Source of the DNA: Candidatus Omnitrophota bacterium
GTDB lineage: Bacteria > Omnitrophota > Gorgyraeia > Gygaellales > Profunditerraquicolaceae
NCBI GenBank assembly: GCA_026387265.1
Contig: JAPLLZ010000042.1
Span: 1-37,712, forward strand
Reading direction: 5' to 3'
DNA length: 37,712 bases
The translations under genes and the position numbers were made by a program. Positions 36,132 through 37,712 of this stretch are shown piece after piece. Positions within the stretch are counted from its first letter, which is position 1, and each line of letters begins with the position of its first letter. The notes under the pieces were generated by a model. It did no database searches. It saw only the letters and a program-made list of their open reading frames with translations, and had not been told where the DNA came from.

Positions 36132-37583
36132 ATGAAAAACAGAATCTGGTTAATTTTATTGTTAGTTTTATGTTATCCCGCTATTATATTCGCCGAAACG
36201 ATTATACTTAAATCCGGCTATACGGTTGAAGGGAAACTTATTGAGAAGACAGATAAGTATGTAAAGATAGATTTTCAAGGAGTACCGCTGACATACTATA
36301 TCGACGAAATTGAGCGTATTGACGGAGTAAAACAAGGTTTGCCATTGCCTATAGCAAAAGATCAAAAAGCATCTCAAGAGAATAAACCGGATTCTGCTAA
36401 TATAAAAACTGCGGAAGAATATTTAGAAAGAGGTGGTGTTTATATTGATCAAGGCAACTTACCCCAGGCCATATCTGATTTCACCAAGGCCATTGAAATA
36501 AAACCTAATTATGCAGGTGCCTATTACAATCGCGGGCTTGCCTATTTTATACAAAATAATTTTCCTCAGACCATTTCTGATTCTACCAAGGCCATCGAAA
36601 TAGACCCTAATTATGTAGATGCCTATTCTAGTCGCGGTGCCGCTTATGCTGTGTTAGGCAATTTTCCTCAATCTATTTCTGATTTCACCAAGGCCATCGA
36701 AATTAATCCTAATCTTGCACAGGTTTATGACAACCGAGGAGTTGCCTATAAGGAGCAAGGCAACTTACCCCAGGCCATTTCTGATTTCACCAAGGCCATC
36801 GAAATAGACCCTAATTATACATCTGCTTATTACAATCGTGGTGTTGCTTATTTCAAACAGGGCAACTCACCTCAAGCCATATCGGATTTAACTAAGGCTA
36901 TTGAAATAAAGCCTGATTATGCAGATGCTTATTGTAATCGCGGTGGTATTTATGTTGCTCAGGGCAATTCACCTCAAGCCATATCGGACTTAACTAAGGC
37001 TATTGAAATAAAGCCTGATTATGCGAGAGCCTATTTTAATCGCGGGCTTGCCTATTATAAGCAAAATAACTTAACTCAAGCTATCCTTGATTTAACCAAG
37101 GCCATCGAAATAGATCCTAATTATCTGGAAGCCTGCTACAATCGTGGCGTTGTTTATGCTGAGCAAGCTAACTGGCCTAAGGCCATTTCTGACTATACCA
37201 AGGCTATTGAAATAAACCCTAATTATCTAGATGCTTATTGTAATCGCGGTAGAATTTATCTTAATCAAGGCAATTTACCTCAGGCCATTTCTGATTCTAC
37301 CAAGGTTATTGAAATAGATCCTAATTATCTGGGAGCCTATTACAATCGTGGCCTTGCCTATTTTGATCAAGGCAACTTACTTCAGGCTATTTCTGACTAT
37401 ACTAAGGTCATTGAAATAAATCCAAATTTTGCAATGGCCTATGTAGACCGTGGGCTTGCCTATTGTTTAGCAAAAGATTATGATAAGGCTTGGCTAGATG
37501 TGCATAAGGCAGAAGAATTGGGGTATACTGTAAAACCAGAAGTCATAGAAAGCCTTAAGAAAGCTTCAGGAAGGGATAAATAA
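36132..37583 (+). CDS. Secreted TPR-repeat protein, paralog 2 (about 11 TPRs)
   Basis: MKNRIWLILLLVLCYPAIIFAETIILKSGYTVEGK..; tandem 34-aa TPRs; C-terminus LAKDYDKAWLDVHKAEELG..ESLKKASGRDK as in paralog 1. Confidence 0.92.
   Translation: MKNRIWLILLLVLCYPAIIFAETIILKSGYTVEGKLIEKTDKYVKIDFQGVPLTYYIDEIERIDGVKQGLPLPIAKDQKASQENKPDSANIKTAEEYLERGGVYIDQGNLPQAISDFTKAIEIKPNYAGAYYNRGLAYFIQNNFPQTISDSTKAIEIDPNYVDAYSSRGAAYAVLGNFPQSISDFTKAIEINPNLAQVYDNRGVAYKEQGNLPQAISDFTKAIEIDPNYTSAYYNRGVAYFKQGNSPQAISDLTKAIEIKPDYADAYCNRGGIYVAQGNSPQAISDLTKAIEIKPDYARAYFNRGLAYYKQNNLTQAILDLTKAIEIDPNYLEACYNRGVVYAEQANWPKAISDYTKAIEINPNYLDAYCNRGRIYLNQGNLPQAISDSTKVIEIDPNYLGAYYNRGLAYFDQGNLLQAISDYTKVIEINPNFAMAYVDRGLAYCLAKDYDKAWLDVHKAEELGYTVKPEVIESLKKASGRDK
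36405..37510 (+). repeat. 102-nt TPR-encoding tandem repeats, array 2
   Basis: Eleven 34-aa units; two adjacent units (near 36865 and 36967) are almost identical at nucleotide level. Confidence 0.85.
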
Positions 37584-37649
37584 GTTTAATTATTCCTTAT
37601 TTGTTTCTATAGTGGCTGGACTTATTTATTTAGTTTTTTCGGAGGAAAC

Positions 37650-37712
37650 ATGAAAAACAGAATCTGGTTAATTTTATTGTTAGTTTTATGTTATCCCGCT
37701 ATTATATTCGCC
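37650..37712 (+). CDS. Start of a third TPR paralog, truncated by the window edge
   Basis: ATGAAAAACAGAATCTGGTTAATTTTATTG.. identical to the first 63 nt of paralog 2, preceded by the same intergenic sequence. Confidence 0.85.
   Translation, partial: MKNRIWLILLLVLCYPAIIFA

Noticed and set aside
35310-37510. Regularly spaced repeats considered as a CRISPR array
   Set aside because: The 102-nt period is in frame with TPR units and the repeats diverge; there is no constant direct repeat with variable spacers.

Overview
The 37.7 kb window is a gene-dense bacterial chromosomal segment. Gene content suggests Candidatus Omnitrophota (OP3) or a relative, but that is an inference. Almost everything lies on the + strand; the exception is a GH94-like phosphorylase at 17205-20417 (-). 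In order it contains: the end of rpoD; a multi-PAS/GGDEF/HD-GYP protein; two tRNAs; a zinc-ribbon protein and RNase H; rnpB; yebC-ruvC-ruvA-scpB; an aromatic amino acid block (pheA-hisC-aroF-tyrA); a cmk-lepA chimeric ORF with lepB-pgsA-plsY; the phosphorylase; gatCAB-ctpA-divergent polysaccharide deacetylase-tsaD; mgtC; bactofilin-HTH and HTH-TM genes; larB plus a Wood-Ljungdahl corrinoid Fe-S protein cluster (acsC, RACo, cooC, acsD, acsE); a tRNA-Met with a structured, att-like downstream region; and a tandem array of secreted TPR paralogs. The most striking observation is that four otherwise well-conserved proteins carry clean in-frame losses of a core segment. These are the GGDEF domain, the LepA N-terminus with its P-loop (now fused to Cmk), the CtpA PDZ domain, and the RACo ASKHA domain. 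They are either real reductive events or assembly collapses and should be checked against reads. Other notable signals: a 26-codon sORF whose ends form a 14-bp inverted repeat sequestering the pgsA ribosome-binding site; a 112-bp two-hairpin element present twice, ending at the Shine-Dalgarno of two unrelated genes, with a compensatory stem change; a tRNA with an apparent G19-C56 to A19-U56 swap; and TPR paralogs differing by exactly four repeat units.
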